Assembly: GCA_902464345.1 (NCBI GenBank)
Contig: CABQJA010000117.1
Location: forward strand, 1 to 6,983
Direction of reading: 5' to 3'
Source: an uncultured Clostridium sp.
GTDB lineage: Bacteria; Bacillota; Clostridia; Lachnospirales; Lachnospiraceae
DNA: 6,983 nucleotides
Below the pieces are notes generated by a model, which saw only the letters and a list, made by a program, of their open reading frames with translations, was not told the origin of the DNA and searched no databases. Within the stretch, counting starts at the first letter, position 1, and each line of letters opens with the position of its first letter. Positions 5,964 through 6,983 of this stretch are shown here, piece by piece. The translations under genes and the position numbers were made by a program.

Positions 5964-5991
5964 ATAAATTTTTTCTACCGAAAAATTTATT
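5963..5991. repeat. Perfect 11-bp AT-only inverted repeat
   Basis: AATAAATTTTT (5963-5973) and AAAAATTTATT (5981-5991) are perfect inverted copies around a 7-base loop. The element sits 7 bases past the stop of the right-edge gene and touches the third half-site of the operator. The stem has no GC pairs, so it would be a weak terminator for the leftward gene. It could also act as a flexible or UP-like AT element beside the operator. Confidence 0.45.
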
Positions 5992-5998
5992 CGTATGT

Positions 5999-6983
5999 CT
6001 ACACCCCAGCTATTTTCCTATTACATTCTGTGAGCCTGGTAGCCGAGTCTTTATACGCCTCAATAATAGCAAATTGCTCCTTTGCCCATAGAATGTCCGC
6101 ATCACTTGCCGGATTATCCATTGCCTGACATGCCTGAAAATAGATAGTTTCCACGTCAAGACCACTTTTCTTTTTACTCTTATACTGGGAAGCCACTTCC
6201 GCCGGCAAAGTATTGTAGTTGATATTACTCTGTGCGATTTGAAGCATCTCCGAATCTTGTTTTACTGCAGCTGCTACAAAAGGGTCCGACATGATACTTA
6301 CAAACAAACCAGCATCACTTGTTTCAAGCAAAATTCCCAAATATTTAGGAGTTATGACTTTATTCCCAATTTCATTTGTTTGTTGCGTGATTTCTTTTAT
6401 TTTATTTCGAATATCTGTTTTTTCCTGCGTATTAAGTCTGATTGTTCTTTCTAATGAAAGAATATTTTGTTCCATTGCTTCTTCTGATTCAGCGTTTGAG
6501 ATATCTTTTTGTATCGAATTGTACCTCTGCTGCATACCTGATAAATCCGATTTCTTATGATCTATCCGAGCTTGCAAACTATTGATCCTTACATTCGCCT
6601 CTTTTTTCGCACCAACTGCAAAAAGACCTAACCGACCAAGTTCTCCTTTTTCTTTATCAAGTTGTGATAATAGATTTGAAATCTCTTCGTTACAGGACTG
6701 GATATTCTGCTCTAAAGCCCGAATCTCTCTCTTTAATTGACTAAGTGCCGCTATCCTTTCCTTAAGATTATCCATCTTTTTCTGGCTGCTTTTGCAAATA
6801 GCATTCATCGAACTTATTTTTGCATCATATTCACTTAATGTCCCCTTGATGGATGTATATTCCTCCCATAGATCCACAGCAATTGGAATTCTGCTTTTAT
6901 ACTCCGTCTGTGCATTGAAGATTAGTTCTTTTATTTCCGGTATATCTTTTTCCTCTCCAATTTCATCTATAACACGCGAAATT
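5999..6983 (-). CDS. Coiled-coil protein with C-terminal TPR-like 'YKDS' motif (5' end beyond the window)
   Basis: This is the 3' part of a leftward gene. The frame stays open from the right edge to the TAG at 6001-5999, giving 327 visible residues; the GTG at 6877 is only an internal codon with an open frame upstream of it. Visible residues from about 45 to 215 are heptad-rich Glu/Lys/Gln/Leu sequence, interrupted near 110-130 by a 'LGRLGLFAVGAKKEA' segment that probably bends the coil. The last 50 residues ('YFQACQAMDN ... AIIEAYKDS ... LTECNRKI') resemble the degenerate TPR repeat in which an aromatic-containing helix pair ends in 'YKDS...C'. No signal peptide or membrane segment is visible in this part. 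The gene looks more AT-rich than its neighbours. Function is not recognised; it may be a scaffold. The peptidase promoter lies directly downstream, so read-through is possible. Confidence 0.8.
   Translation of the reverse strand, partial: ISRVIDEIGEEKDIPEIKELIFNAQTEYKSRIPIAVDLWEEYTSIKGTLSEYDAKISSMNAICKSSQKKMDNLKERIAALSQLKREIRALEQNIQSCNEEISNLLSQLDKEKGELGRLGLFAVGAKKEANVRINSLQARIDHKKSDLSGMQQRYNSIQKDISNAESEEAMEQNILSLERTIRLNTQEKTDIRNKIKEITQQTNEIGNKVITPKYLGILLETSDAGLFVSIMSDPFVAAAVKQDSEMLQIAQSNINYNTLPAEVASQYKSKKKSGLDVETIYFQACQAMDNPASDADILWAKEQFAIIEAYKDSATRLTECNRKIAGV

Overview
The window looks like chromosomal DNA of a Gram-positive Clostridia, most likely of the Lachnospiraceae type. The reasons are moderate GC, an AgrA/AgrC-style LytTR two-component pair, a lipoprotein clostripain-family (C11) peptidase, and a coiled-coil protein ending in a TPR-like 'YKDS' motif. 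The assignment is inferred from protein style; no marker gene is present.

Layout, left to right. Bases 1-480 have no convincing protein gene. They hold a leftward promoter (231-259) with a leader running off the left edge, and a probable small structured leftward RNA (about 355-477) ending in a long hairpin. Bases 484-588 are a divergent promoter region: a leftward promoter, a three-part direct-repeat operator and a rightward promoter. The rightward operon follows: a LytTR response regulator (705-1424) and a six/seven-helix HPK10-type histidine kinase (1434-2756). Two inverted repeats lie at the convergent junction (2714-2822). On the minus strand, reading leftward, are a three-helix membrane protein (5858-5100) and a C11 cysteine peptidase lipoprotein (5067-2842), which form one operon. 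Its promoter (5893-5921) carries the same operator. At the right edge is the 3' part of a minus-strand coiled-coil gene (6983-5999).

The main result is that two promoters share one operator. Upstream of both the small-RNA promoter and the peptidase-operon promoter lies TTGATGCCA repeated at a 21-bp period, with a further TGCCAG half-site 10 bp away. In both places the block ends exactly 5 bp before the -35 hexamer. By my hand alignment, 34 of 47 bases are identical across operator plus -35. A two-turn direct repeat next to a -35 is how LytTR-domain regulators (AgrA, VirR) bind, and the only LytTR gene in view sits beside one copy.

The inferred model is a compact regulon. The membrane kinase senses an unknown signal and phosphorylates the regulator, which switches on a divergent small RNA and a surface protease operon, and perhaps its own operon. 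This resembles the Clostridium perfringens VirS/VirR circuit, which controls a regulatory RNA and the clostripain gene. The signal, the peptidase substrate and the role of the small RNA cannot be read from the sequence.
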